From Puffinus mauretanicus (Eukaryota > Chordata > Aves > Procellariiformes > Procellariidae): a DNA stretch of 64,000 nucleotides. Of this stretch, positions 35,850-47,305 are shown piece by piece (the stretch's first letter is position 1; each line of letters begins with the position of its first letter). The translations under genes were made by a program, and so were the position numbers. The stretch is from the NCBI GenBank assembly GCA_023333565.1, contig JAJKFH010000205.1, forward strand, positions 434,001-498,000, read 5' to 3'. The notes beneath the pieces are model-generated. The model made no database searches. It was not told the DNA's origin and saw only the letters and a list, made by a program, of their open reading frames with translations.

Positions 35850-38574
35850 TTTTTGTCTCTCCCTTGATTCAACAGCAATATTATTACCTAGAATAATTTC
35901 TAATATATGAAACAATTTAGGCCAAAATCCTGGAGGTACTGGATGGGAATTTGGCTGTTGGTTTCCAAAGGAAAAGAAAGATTCCACTCCTTCTGTACAA
36001 GAAGACTTATGCCTATTACAAACAGTTTAGAGTTTGCTGTTGAAACAAACTCATCTCTCTCTTTTTAATTCTATGTTTTATTCTGGATTAGGCTGTCCTT
36101 GCTGGTAATTCAGATTCTCGGGATGGGAGGAGGCAGTGACCGATAGGATGCACAGATCAGGTTTTGTTCAGACTTGCAAGCGCTGGTGTCGTCCAGCCTC
36201 ACAGCTGGCTCTGGGACTCCGTCTGCAATATTTGCTTCCCTGCTTTGGCCATTGCTTGGGTATGTCAAAGTCAGAGGGAAGTGAGTCCAGGGGGATACAA
36301 GGAGAAGGAGAGAAGGCATGGGGAAATCAGTGTAAGTGCACTCCAAACCAGCCCCTGCCCTCCGAACCACCCCGCAGCTGGGAAAAGCAATTCCTGCTCG
36401 GTATCTTCCAGAATCAGTGCGGATAGTTGTGGCACCAGGCACTTTGCCGGGAGATGTGAGGTCACCAGCATCTGACCTCTAGAAGGAAGGAAGAGAGGAA
36501 GTAAGCACAAGATCATGCCAGGCAACGGCTGTCATGGCTTGTTCCTCAAGCCCCAGAAAGCTCCACACCCATTTTACTCTTCACTCTTTCCACACCAACC
36601 TTGCGTGAGACGCTCCTGGGGGATGGATTTAGGAAAACCCTGTCATTTACACCTTAATGGCACATGGGGAAGCAGTAGCAATCTCCACGGCAGCGGGGCT
36701 ACCCCAGCCTGGCTCCACCCAGCCGGTGAGGGTGGATGACCTTCCAGCTCATCACACAAAAGCCCACCGAATTGCAGGGATGGACGGACAGACGGGTGGA
36801 TGTCACACCTGTGGGAAGTTCACGGCTAGCGATCCTGCCTGTTTGCTCTCCGTAGAAAAGATTTCTCTCTGGCTAACTTACAAGACAGTCATCTGGCACA
36901 TGCATAAAGAATACGTGATGGCTGATCACTCTGAGGGCATTTATCTTCATGAACGAGGAGGAGAGGGTTATAGTGGCGAAGCCCCGAGGAGTTGGCCTGT
37001 CTCTCCTTGCGAGTGAAGATTAATGTGTTGTGAGATGTTGGCTAACATGTATCATGCACGCACGGTGTACCTTTCCCTCCATCCCCCTCTCCTTCCCTCA
37101 GCTCCTTTCCATGGACTAATACAGCTTTGAATGATGACAGGTTCCAAGGAATACACTCCCTCTGTCCACAAAATGTAGGGGAAATCTGTGGGAAACAAAG
37201 TGCTTAAAATGGTTAAGGGGAACTATATTATTAACTTCTAACTGAAAAGAAGAGCAGCCTATGGAAAGGATTTCACATCTCTATCTCTGTAGTATAAATG
37301 GGACGGAGAGTGTCTTCTCTTTTCAAATATATAGCCCATAAATTAAGGTCTTGCATTTTTTATGTCACCCAATTAAAGGGCAAATTGAGGTACCATGGCT
37401 CACATTTGTACCTAAAACAGCAGACTGACTTCCTTCAGAAGTTCAAGTTTAGAGGAGGGTTTTCAACTGAAAACAAAGGTTTTTGAAGCTGGATGGGTAC
37501 ATCAAGGCCAATAAGGAACGGCATTTGATATTGGCCCTGCACATCTCTTTACATTGTTTACTTCAATAATCATTCGGGTACATGTTATCTGCAAAATCGC
37601 TGCATGTGAAGGACAGAAATGAGCAAGGGAGAAAATTTATAAGAAAAGACAGTGAAATGGCAAATCTAAGCAGGTAGCTGCCTAATTTGTACCTGGTATA
37701 TATTTTGCCTCAAAAACATAGGTTCAAATTCTGTAGAGGTTGATCTGTGCAAAGCAGCTCAGTTTTGGAAGCATGTATTTTACAGGTTAAATTAATGCTC
37801 TTTGTAGTCAGTGCAGCTCCAAGCTTATGGAGAGCTGTGGTTTTTCAAGTATGGAAAAAGCAGGGCAGCGTGTCTATCTCCAGGCCCTGATCTGGGCCAC
37901 TATAGGCAATGGCAAAACTCCCTGTTGCACTGGTGATGAAACATCTGACTGGTCCGCACAAGTCAAGAAGAGAGAAACTAGAGTAGCCATGGAGATACAG
38001 GAACAAGAGAATATGCAGAGCCTTTATTGGGGGAATGAATACATTAAATGAGATAGTAGGCACGAGATGGGAAATTAAAGAGGGACTTGAACGATGTGAG
38101 TTTGTGGCTGAACTGGGAGAGTACTTGCATTTTAAAGTGTCTCGAGGCAGAGGGAGCTGCCAAGGCTGGGCAGAAGCATTTGTAAGAGTTGAGGTGAAAG
38201 ATGACCGGCCTTTCTCCAGAGGCAAAGAAATCCTCGCCGGAGCATGCCCATTCCACCTGCCCTGCTGCAATCTGCTGCCACAAAGATACCAGATTTCCAA
38301 ACCCTGCTGAGCATATACAGGAGGCAATTATTCTGAAAAAGGGGTACTTCTCATCAAATCCATTTTCTCAGCTAGTCTATCACTTACAAAGTCTCAGGTA
38401 GGAAACTGGTAATCTACATAAAAGTGAAAGGAATGTCATGCAGAATAGCTTAAAATATGGATCCCCATCACAGAGCCTGTCATGTCTTCCTACTGTATTT
38501 CCATCACTGCAGACAACATAATGCCACTGCACCAGTCATGTTTCAACTAACACCTCAAGTCAGGTAGACACATA

Positions 38575-38830
38575 GCAGGTTAATTAGGGGCTTTGGCAAA
38601 TTGAGTCCACGGGCTGTAATTACCAGCACTCAAGACCTACAATTTCTGTTTTAATTAAAATAAACAGTGTGGAGAAGCTGACATCACACCAGAGTAACCA
38701 GCGTGTAAGTCACAGTTAATTATATTAAGCTGTGGCCTCCGTCATAAAAAATACTCGGTTTGGATCTGCATTTATAGAGACTGGCTTTACCATTTCGGCA
38801 AAGTTTAATTGCTGTACACAGGCCACCGAC
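38575..38830. promoter_or_regulatory. Candidate non-coding regulatory element (TAATTA cluster)
   Basis: Four homeodomain-type cores lie within about 145 bases: TTAATTA (38581-38587), TAATTA (38618-38623), the perfect 12-bp palindrome TTTTAATTAAAA (38650-38661), and TTAATTA (38717-38723). A FOX-like ATAAACA follows the palindrome directly (38661-38667), and a CRE-like TGACATCA lies at 38680-38687. The block is repeat-free and non-coding. The motif clustering is typical of developmental enhancers bound by homeodomain proteins, but function and conservation are inferred. Confidence 0.4.
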
Positions 38831-40268
38831 TGGTCCGGACAAGTCAGTCTGTTGGGGTGACGGGATACGTCGTGTGTGGAAGAGCTCCTTCTGCTCTCGG
38901 GGTGGGAGCATGCAGTGCCAGTCCTTGAATCATCCCTTCGCTGCCTCCTGCCAACCCCTTGCACCCACACAAGCCCTGGTTGCGCCCCGTCCGTGCTCGG
39001 GCTGCCTCTGTCACATCAAACAGGAGCAAGCGCTGCTGCCTTTCCCAAAGAGCATTGCCAGGGAAAATGAGCCTGGGGAAGAAAGCTGGAGAATGAGCTT
39101 TTGGGGAGGGTCTGGGTGGTCAGAGGCACAGGACAGTGAGGTGCTTTGGGCACCCCTAGGTGCAGGGAAGCCCCCAGTGATGGGGAGCCAGGCTCCTGGT
39201 GCCTGAGCACACCCAGGGCACGGATGGCACATTTGTTCACTGCATTTAATAAACGCTTCTGCTCTGGCACAACTCTTGCCTTTCTCTCCACACTCATTCT
39301 CCAGCTAATTCCTTAGGCGACGTTGCAGAGTACAGCGTAACGCTACCGCGGCCCACACTCCAGCCTCTCATCTGCCACCTCTCCCGCTTCTCGTCCTCCA
39401 CCCAAGCTTCTCTCCCAACCCTGCCTTTTGTCTCCTTCACCCACTTTCAACCTTGTGCCTCCTTTGATGCCACCCGACATGCTAGGTGCAGCCAGATCCA
39501 CCCTGCCCAGCCAAAAACACACCTGTTTTGCAAACCAATCCAGGTGTATCGGCCATACGCTGTTCTAGGATCGCTTTTATTATGTTACACAATCCCTCTC
39601 TTTGTGAGTCTCCAGCCTGAGCAGCCGCGAAGGAGAAGACGTCTCATGGGCTTGCCAGGACTCCCCAGCAGTGCTGTGCAATATATGGGCAAATAATTAG
39701 ACATACAAGAGGGTAGATGTGACAAATCTCAGATTTGTACTTTTCCAGTCTGGTTATGAGAGGTTGGCAGGTGTCCTCACAACCATTCAGTTAATCTACA
39801 GGATGATGAAGCCCTTGGCAGTGTCCTCTCCTTGCAGGTCCCAGGTCCTGCGGGACTCACCTGGGTCCCTTGTTGCCGCCTGGAACCGCCAAGGATCAGC
39901 AAGAAAATGCTGGAACAATCCTCTGAGCATTTCCTGGAGGATGTGATGGTAACTCCGCCAAAACTGCAATATAATGCCATGTCTCCTGGCAGTGCCATTA
40001 GGGTTACGATGGGAACCCCCTGGAAGCGTCACGGTCAGCTTTTGCAGTGGAGCTCGGGAAGTGAAACGCTCTGAATTTCCATATGTCCTTATATCTTGAA
40101 ATCAATGCACTTTACCTTTAGGACCAACCTGCCCTACAGAATCCCTGGAAAACAACATTTCAATAAAGCTTTGATGACCTAATCTCCTTGGGGAGAGAAA
40201 GAGGAGGGAGCATAGGACCAGGCATGCCGCTGTTTTCTGTTGTGAAAGGTGTGGACTTTGTTAATCAA

Positions 40269-40308
40269 CTCAGGCTGTTGGATGGACAGCTCAGGCTCAG
40301 GATGGACA
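40269..40308. repeat. Imperfect tandem duplication (about 20 bp)
   Basis: CTCAGGCTGTTGGATGGACA (40269-40288) is followed by CTCAGGCTCAGGATGGACA (40290-40308). Small local duplication with one indel and two substitutions. Confidence 0.8.
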
Positions 40309-41250
40309 ACATTTTTTCTTCTGTTTCTCCTGAAGAAGAAAACATTTTTTAAATCATTCTTTATTACAGTCCATTTTCAAGCATGAAAAAAGCAATGGAA
40401 AATGTCATTTTTAAATTTTTGCACAAACCTAACCCTTTTTTTTCATGAAAACAAAAAAATAATATGCTCAGGCAGTACCAACGGAAACAATTGCTATTTA
40501 CTCATTCAGTCACTTCAGGATTTGTCTCTGACTTCTACTAACACTGGCTGATCCTTAGTTAGTTAAGTACGGTTTCCCTCTCCATATGAAATTGCAACTT
40601 TCTATGATGTTTTGATTAGCATAATATTAACCAATGATTTTTACTATGTCATAGGCCTCATACTGAAATTCTTCTTTTCAACATTTCTTTCATTGTTCTG
40701 CCAATATTTCCTAACAGTTACTGCAACCTGCAGTCTAATTATTTTCATTTCTACGATATTTTGAGACCAACCAAATGGCAGCAGCATGATGAATTTTAAA
40801 CTTGGTAGTTAATCTCGAAAATAGATCTCATTAAACACAACTGTCTAACTGATCATGGGTATTGCTGTTTACTTGTAGCTCACCTACAAAGCACCAGAGA
40901 AAGATGGTGTTTGTTTGTTTGTGTTGTTTTGATGCAGGATTGCTCGCCTTCTTTGGTAATCAGGTGAGACACCCCATGCAAGCTCAGACATCGGCGTTTG
41001 GTGTAGGCCTGTACATTGCCCAAGAAGGAAGATTGCCCTGTGCTCCCCGCCATGGGTTACTAATGTTTTTGGCTTCTGCAGGTGAAAGCAAAAAGACAAA
41101 GCAAAGCCACTCATGCCCAGCCCTAAAACATGTGAGTTTTGGCACTGCCTGCCCTCGGCAGGGACCGGCGTAGCTGACGTGATGTGGGCATTGCCTTCAA
41201 TTCTGATCAGACCAACCTGAAAAGCCATGGGTGCTCCTTCGCCGTTGAGT

Positions 41251-41600
41251 GAGGAGGAGCAGGCATGGTGACTCAGAGGAGCATCAGAGCATTCGGGGTT
41301 CTCCCGCACGCCAGCCCCACGCCCCCGGCTGTGCCCACAGGCTCGGCCAGCCCCTCGCTGCTTTCAAAGCACCCAGCTGCAGAAGGAGCGACTTTCCCAC
41401 AGACGTGCAATCCTCCCCCAGCCACCTGCCCCTCCAGAGCACGCACACCAGCTTCGGGTCGTGCCTGAGCCCTCCTGCTCCCCAGCCACCGCACCAGACA
41501 GAGCGCGAGCTTTACAGAGCGGTAGCAAGGGGGGCACAGGGAGGCTACCCAAGGTGGTGGCAAGGCACTGAGATCTGGGGCAGGGCCACCTTCTCTTCTG
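41251..41600. other. G+C- and CpG-rich patch
   Basis: About 15 CpGs occur in 250-300 bases, for example CCGCACGCC, CCACGCCCCCGG, GCTTCGGGTCGTGCC and GAGCGCGAGC. The longest open frame in the window (plus strand, 41249-41782, 177 codons) lies here. It is rich in Pro, Ser, Ala and Gln and has no recognisable domain, as expected of a chance frame in G+C-rich DNA. This is a possible orphan CpG island or weak promoter, without other support. Confidence 0.4.
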
Positions 41601-43240
41601 GAAATCAGCAGCCAGGACAGCAGCTTCTAAAAGCCAGGACACCCAAATTACTATTCTTCGTGCTGCCAGGACACCTCAGCATTAGTCAGGGTTTTATTCC
41701 TGTGGAGGTACAGGCCACTCCACAGCTGTGTGTCCTGCCCAGCGTTTGGGCTTTCACTTGTTTTGAAGATATGTGGCTTTAAATTATTTTACCTAATTGT
41801 CATGAGCCATTTGTTTTTTTTCCTCCTCTTTTTAGAGCTGTTGCCGCACAGTTTGTCCTGAAAATGCTAGTTATGTTGGTTTTTTTTTCCCCTCCTCTTA
41901 CCAAAGCAGGATGCTAAGAGACAAAATTACTGTCCTGACTCTGTAACATCCTCTTTCATATCCTCCTTCCGTGCTCTGGGAAGAGCAAAGTGCCTGGACA
42001 TCAGGCCCTCGACAGGTCGGGTCAGAGCGGCCAGGAGCAGGCAGGAGCATGCCGCAGACCGTGCTCGTGAAAGGCTCTTACTAAACCCCATCGGAGTGAT
42101 GGGAGGAGTTTTCCCTGACTTCATCAGGCTTGGGAATGGGGCCAATATCCTCCTTGAACCCTCTGTCCCTACATAAAAAGACCCTTATATACTCATTAAT
42201 GAGTGAAGATATACCATGTGTGTTCCCTTGTGTCTTCTTGCAGGGCAAGGTGTGTGATGGGACCACGGGTGTTTAGTGCTGACAAAGAAGCTACAGGGAT
42301 GCATCACTCTTTCCGGTTTGTGTTTACCACATTCCTAAGTCTCAAGGGGTTTTATTAAGCCGGCACACTTTTGAGGAAAAATGAAGTACATTTACATTTA
42401 CTGAAGCTTTTAAAAAAAATTCCTACTCCTGCTTTTTTCTTCCTGATCATTTTGCGTTGGATGCACCCTCAGGCTTTGGGCTTGTATGACAGAAAGCGGC
42501 TCCCAGTATTTGGAGAGCTGAAGCCATCCTTCCCTCAAATGTTCCCACAAACATTTCCAACAAAGTAATATAAGAAGGAGGTACCTGTGTTTCCAGCGCC
42601 CAGCTTTGCAGAGCAGTATCACCCATGCAATCTTGCTTTAGAAGCGACTGGCTGTGGATATGGTAATGGGGGAGCTGCTCCAACCTCATTAAAGCCAGTG
42701 GAGAACCTCCCATGGCTTTTGGGGGCAGAGGCTTCGAGCTGCCTGTGTGCTGAGGCTGGAGCAGACCACTTGGAAACATCTTAACAAAGGAAAAAAAAAA
42801 AGAATATACAAAATACACTTGCTAAAAGCTTTATAAAAAAATACTGTTATTCTAATTCCCCACACAAGTGAATTATCATGGGATTTACGGCAAGAGCGTT
42901 AGGGCCAGGGAGCCATCACCATCCTTCTCTGGAGCTCAGTGCCATCTCTGGAGCTGGAGGAGGCAAGAAACTTCAGGGAGGTCCGCTCTTTCCTACAACA
43001 GTGTGCTTTTTATGGGACTTGCATGCATTGGGCAAGGAGACTGTCAGACACCAGGAGACATCTCTGACATGTTAAAAAGCACGTCCGGGCTGCGACAGTT
43101 GCAGCTGCTTTCTCAGCCCAACACCGAGGATACCTTCTGGACTAGCCCTGATGCTCCCACAGGCTGTAACACGTCCCTGGAGAAACAACAAACAGCAAAG
43201 CAACAAACCTGAAACCCAGACCATAGCAGACCTCTGCGAT
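41601..43240. other. Non-coding unique stretch
   Basis: No gene is supported. A perfect 14-bp palindrome, ACTCATTAATGAGT, lies at 42191-42204; it contains an ATTAAT homeodomain-like core. There are short poly-A and poly-T runs. Open frames of up to 123 codons have no recognisable family. Confidence 0.6.
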
Positions 43241-43570
43241 CGGCTTCTCTCCCCTCTCCTCTCCCCAGCACAGAGTTTCCAGTCCTTGCGTAACGTATGC
43301 AAACGTCCATACCCTCCTCCGAGGCTTTCCATTGAGGCAGCCTGGTTGAAACCCAGCAAAGCGGCCAAAACCCGCCGGCCGTGCGAGGGAAGGAAGCAGG
43401 GTGTGGGCCGGCATCTCCGTGGGGCAGAGTGGGGTGCAGACCACCGCTTGCTGCGCGGGTGCTCGCACACGGCCGGGATGCTCCCCGTGTAGCTCCCCCG
43501 GGGCTGTTCCTGATGCTTGGCAGGGTTTTGGAGGACTGTCCGGGCTTTTTCTCAGCTGTCTCACCAGGTG
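43240..43570. promoter_or_regulatory. Short CpG-island-like patch
   Basis: The densest CpG run in the window lies at about 43358-43502, with roughly 15 CpGs in 145 bases. Examples are CCCGCCGGCCGTGCG, TGCGCGGGTGCTCGCACACG and GGCCGGG. Three overlapping minus-strand and three plus-strand open frames (113-161 codons) cover it, which reflects G+C-driven stop depletion rather than coding. It could be an unannotated promoter or an orphan CpG island. There is no TATA box or clear first exon to fix a direction. Confidence 0.4.
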
Positions 43571-44353
43571 CCCCGCATGGCATCACTCCCACAGTCATTA
43601 TGTCATCAGCTGGATTGCCTTTGGATTTAAAAATAGTTTAAAACTGGAGTGGTTTGGCCACGATGGGTCAGCTGGTGGGAAAGGAAAAGCCCCCGTTCCC
43701 CGCCCACGGGGTGTTTTGGAGACCTTGTGCAGGCAAGAAGCCAAGGTGTATGAGTGAGGAGCTTTATCCTGGCTGCGCTCGGGTGAAGCCAGCTGGGAAA
43801 AACAATTGCTTTTTCATAAAACTTTCTTCCACCCCAGCACTGACATGTTTCAACATACTCTGGGGAACTCGTTGCAATGAGTGACACAGATGCTGCTGAG
43901 AGACCACCTGATAAAACCATATTTTCCAAAGTTACCCCAATAAAGAGAACAGGAAAGTGGGTTGAAGATTTCAGTTCAATGAGGTGTTTTGGTGGGGCAA
44001 GGAGGGTTTGAGAGAAATCTGACATTTCTGTGAAATCAGGTGGATGTGAAATGAATGATATGAATATCCACGCATTTTTTGTTGTTGTTGTTGAGAATAC
44101 TTAATTTCTGAGGATAGTGAGAGTTTTACTTCCAAGTGAAACTTTTCTTTTTACCACTTGTGTCCTTCTAGTGCTGCTCAGACACACTTCCAGCCCATGC
44201 CAGCGGCTGTGCTGTGGGTGACAGATCAGGTATCACATCACGCTCAAGATTTTATTGCCCTTTCTAGTAAATCACTCTTTTTCACTTTTTCTCTCTGAGA
44301 GAGGGGCAGGACATGACCTGCTAAAGCCATCCTGAAGTAAGCAATGGCCCTAA

Positions 44354-44393
44354 TTCCTAAATGAGCAAATGAGCAAATTCCTAAATGAGCAAA
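44354..44393. repeat. Tandem duplication of a 16-mer
   Basis: TTCCTAAATGAGCAAA occurs at 44354-44369 and 44378-44393 (period 24). A partial extra ATGAGCAAAT lies between the copies. Recent local duplication. Confidence 0.85.
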
Positions 44394-45656
44394 ATCCTGA
44401 AAATTTGCACGATTGCAGCACCCGGCCCCCTGCAGACCCTCAGGGCAGGGGGACTGGAAGAAGACAGAGCTGTGTGCGACCCCCAGGCAGGGGGGCCAGC
44501 CCCCGCAGAGATCCCACTTTCCTCTCCAAACGCTCAGGGGTGTCAGCGTGCATCCCACGAGCTGAAGGGTTAATGTTCCCTTTTTTCCCTGTCAAAGCGG
44601 CTTCTCTTAAAATGAGCATCACACTGCCTGCTCAGGTTTTTTGGCTGCTCCTTCTACCTCTTCCCCCTCCATTCAGTAAAGAGGAGCTAAAGGAAACACC
44701 TTTGGCCACAGTGAATAGGTAGCGGCTTTTGTACTTCCCTTCGCTCTCCCGCCCTTCCCAGCCCGGTGACGTGGGGATTTCAGAGATTTCCTGAGCAGCT
44801 GCTGGATGCTACTACACCTTTAGGAGCTCCAGGCACTGACTCCTCCACACCCTTTCCCCTTCAGCAGAATTCACACAAAACCAAGGGATTAAAAAAAAAC
44901 AGCTATAAAAACCAGCCTGGCGCTCACTTTGGCTCTGCTCTCAGCTGTCTGATAAATCTGGTGCAAGCGCGGTGTTTTGGAGGCATTTTTGGGGCGAGGC
45001 GGGCAATGTGTTCAGACAACATATCCCAGCCCCTCCTGAGTTTACTGGCATGGCTTGTTAAATTAGTTATGGATGATTTTTACTAAGTTGGGGCCTCCAC
45101 TAAAAATATCGTTTTTTTAATGAGTAGGCGTGCTTTATTGCTTCTTCCTTTTTTTTATACACCTTTCCTCCAGACAAATGTTAGGATCCAGGCACTTTCT
45201 GCCATATGCATATGGGGCCAGGTCGGATCAGCCCTGGGCTTGTTTTGTTCTTGGTAGCTGCTGCTCCTCTGACACCTCTCAGATCACATTGACAAGGAAA
45301 ACTTTTATTCCTCAGCCTGTAATTCCTGCCTCTGTGTGTGGGACAAGCTCACACACCTTGTAACTATTTAACTTCAGCTCAGAACTCATCTCCTCATTAT
45401 CCAGATATAATTACATCTGACAAAAGTATTGAATGCACCAAAGCATGAAAGGAAAAGACAGAGGGATTAAACCGATACAGGTCTTTCACCCCCGAGAACA
45501 TTGTGCCCTCACAAAGAGCTCGAGGAGGAAGAGGATGAATAATTGTTGCAGGATCACAGCCATGATTACAGGGTGTGATCTCTCATACGGCACCTGAAGA
45601 CTCAGACAATTATGGAAATTATAAAGGAAAATCAATGTCAGTGCTAAGATGGGAGC

Positions 45657-45712
45657 ATGGGGATTTTTTGGGGGTTTTGTTTGGTTGGTTTTTTGCTTTT
45701 TTTTTTTTTCTC
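45657..45712. repeat. G/T-rich low-complexity tract
   Basis: A purine-poor strand of T and G runs (GGGGATTTTTTGGGGG, then GTTTGGTTGGTTTTTTGC and a run of T). Simple low-complexity sequence. Confidence 0.85.
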
Positions 45713-45929
45713 CTTCTTTTCTAACGGCAAACCAAAGAGCCTGAAGTGTGACTTAACAGAACATTTCACTTTGCGTTACAGGTGGGTTTTCAAAAGCACT
45801 TAGGGACAGCCTGACAGCTGCCATGAAACCTATGGTTAAAAAAAGAAATAAATAGAAAATCATCTGAGAAGCGTTAATGGCAATAACGTTAGCCCTGTGC
45901 CAAGCGCTTCTGAAAACAGGGTTAGGTGG

Positions 45930-46145
45930 GGGAGTGCGTGGCTGACGCCTTTGCTGGGCAGCAATAACCCACGGGGGTCAGAAATGCTGGTGGGGTCGGT
46001 GATGTGAAGCCACAGCGGGTGTCTGGTTGCCCGGGTGCTGCTTGGGGCTGGGGGCCGCTGGTCGCCCCCCCCTCGGAGCACCTGCCTGCCCTGCCTGCCT
46101 GCCTGCACCCGGCTGCCCCCCGTCCTGAGCAGTAGCCGGACTGCA
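45930..46145. other. G+C-rich patch with CCTG repeat
   Basis: A G+C-rich patch with about ten CpGs. It includes a (CCTG)n-type microsatellite at 46081-46106 and C runs. The overlapping minus-strand open frames are low-complexity (Gly, Ala, Arg, Pro) and not believable as genes. Confidence 0.5.
46081..46106. repeat. (CCTG)n microsatellite
   Basis: Six CCTG/CTGC units with one interruption. Simple repeat. Confidence 0.85.
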
Positions 46146-46430
46146 ACAGGCCTTGAATAAACTTTGCAGCAGGTTTATGTGCTGTTGAAAACTTGCAAAA
46201 AGGTCGTGGCAAGAGGACAGAGCAATTTTCTTGTAAAAACTTTGCTGACGCACGTTAGGGAAAAAAATCCTGACGGAAGAAGCAGCTGCTGATCACTGGC
46301 TGAAACTCCTTGTCAGCTCTCTTGTTTTCTTTTAATTAAAAAAAAGGGGGGGAAAAAACAAACCAGGTATCTCCTTGTAATAAGTGGAGGAAAATAGAAA
46401 GTAAACACACAAAGAAGTGCCAAAAAAATT
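46146..46430. other. Non-coding spacer
   Basis: Mixed sequence between a G+C-rich patch and the A+T-rich candidate element. A poly-A/poly-G tract lies at about 46338-46358. I see no gene. Confidence 0.6.
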
Positions 46431-47180
46431 ACCTGGGAAATCCCAAAATGAAAGTATTTTGCTTAAAAATTTCAATTAAGGTTGCTAAGTGACAACAGTG
46501 TATCTACTTATCAGCTTATTTACAAAATCTAAGCACTGAAAAGCCAAGACATTAATAGTGGGGGATATCATAAATCTTACGCTGCCGACATAATAAACGT
46601 ACATGCATTATTCTTATCAAGTACAAAGAAAGCAAAATACATATTTCATCACAACAAGCTTAATGCTGACCTCTAAATAAATAGCTGTCTTTCATTAGCA
46701 ATCTCAAAATAAAACATAAAGCAAACCCTATTAAAAAGAGCCATAAAAATTATGTATGTAGACGCTAATGACACATATTGATCAGCCTTACGTGCAAACC
46801 CATACACATGCATAATTCTGCCACAAATCAACATGGTTATGCATTTTTTTTTCTCAAATCAGACATCCAATAATATTCTCAAGAAAACACAATTATAAAG
46901 GATTAACTAAAAGTCAGCTGTCGGTTTGATAAATATACATATTTTATATAAACACACATGTAAGCCACAGTATCGACTGTATCCCTTTAAGAGCAATTTA
47001 CTATTGTATCTGGAATTACCAAACTAATATGATTTTAAAGGTCAGAGTTAAGGCTGCTGAGTTCTGGTGGGACGTACTGCATAGCTGTGTTTTATGCTTC
47101 ATAAAACTCCAGCTCTCTGCTGGTGCTAATTAGGATAGTCCCTTGTAATCAGTGGCACTATTCCAATTTCCATTAGCTAA
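46430..47180. promoter_or_regulatory. Candidate deeply conserved non-coding element
   Basis: About 750 bases of A+T-rich but complex sequence, with no interspersed repeat and no useful open frame, following the G+C-rich patch. It holds many developmental-factor-like motifs. The POU/homeodomain-type ATGCATAATT is at 46808-46817, and ATGCAT at 46839-46844. There are also CAATTATAAAG, the FOX-like TATAAACA, AATAAATAG, GCTAATGACA and TATTGATCAGC. The even, complex A+T-rich texture is typical of ultraconserved-type enhancers. This judgement is by eye; a multi-species alignment would decide. Confidence 0.4.
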
Positions 47181-47194
47181 GTTTGGGACTCAAT

Positions 47195-47305
47195 GGGCTT
47201 CTACTTCTATGGTTGCCCCATTTCAGCCGAGCACTTAACCATATGCCAAGCCTTATGCAGGTACTTAAGCTCCGAGAAGTGCTTATTTTTAAGTGTTGTG
47301 ATGGA
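47195..47305. repeat. Ancient L3/CR1-like LINE fragment
   Basis: ACTCAATGGGCTTCTACTTC, then GCACTTAACCATATGCCAAG and GCAGGTACTTAAGCTCCGAG with AAGTGCTTATTTTTAAGTG, echoes the 'TCAATGGGACTTAAGCACATGCTTAAGTGCTTTGCTGGATCGGG' module of old amniote CR1/L3 elements. The 142-codon frame that starts at 47183 runs through it and is not a gene. Confidence 0.45.

Larger units (their letters stand above)
31061..41250. other. Long non-coding unique stretch
   Basis: About 10 kb without a supportable gene. Contents are a MIR-like fragment (31990-32085), a duplicated 11-mer (33873-33896), an amniote SINE-like element (34869-34986), an AAT-rich simple repeat (35796-35849), a candidate regulatory block (38575-38830) and a small imperfect duplication (40269-40308). 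Open frames of up to 164 codons (31294-31788, minus) and 160 codons (37845-38327, minus) lack recognisable domains. Confidence 0.65.
43571..45929. other. Non-coding unique stretch
   Basis: No gene is supported. It holds a small tandem duplication (44354-44393), a G/T-rich low-complexity tract (45657-45712) and ordinary unique sequence. Open frames of up to 132 codons are unrecognisable. Confidence 0.6.

Noticed and set aside
41249..41782. Longest open frame (177 codons, plus strand)
   Set aside because: Lies in a CpG- and G+C-rich patch, is low-complexity (Pro/Ser/Ala/Gln), overlaps frames on the other strand and has no recognisable domain.
43113..43598. Several nested 113- to 161-codon frames on both strands
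   Set aside because: Simultaneous openness in several frames is explained by CpG/G+C richness, and no family is recognisable.
45657..45712. G/T-rich tract as a regulatory or recombination signal
   Set aside because: Looks like ordinary low-complexity sequence.
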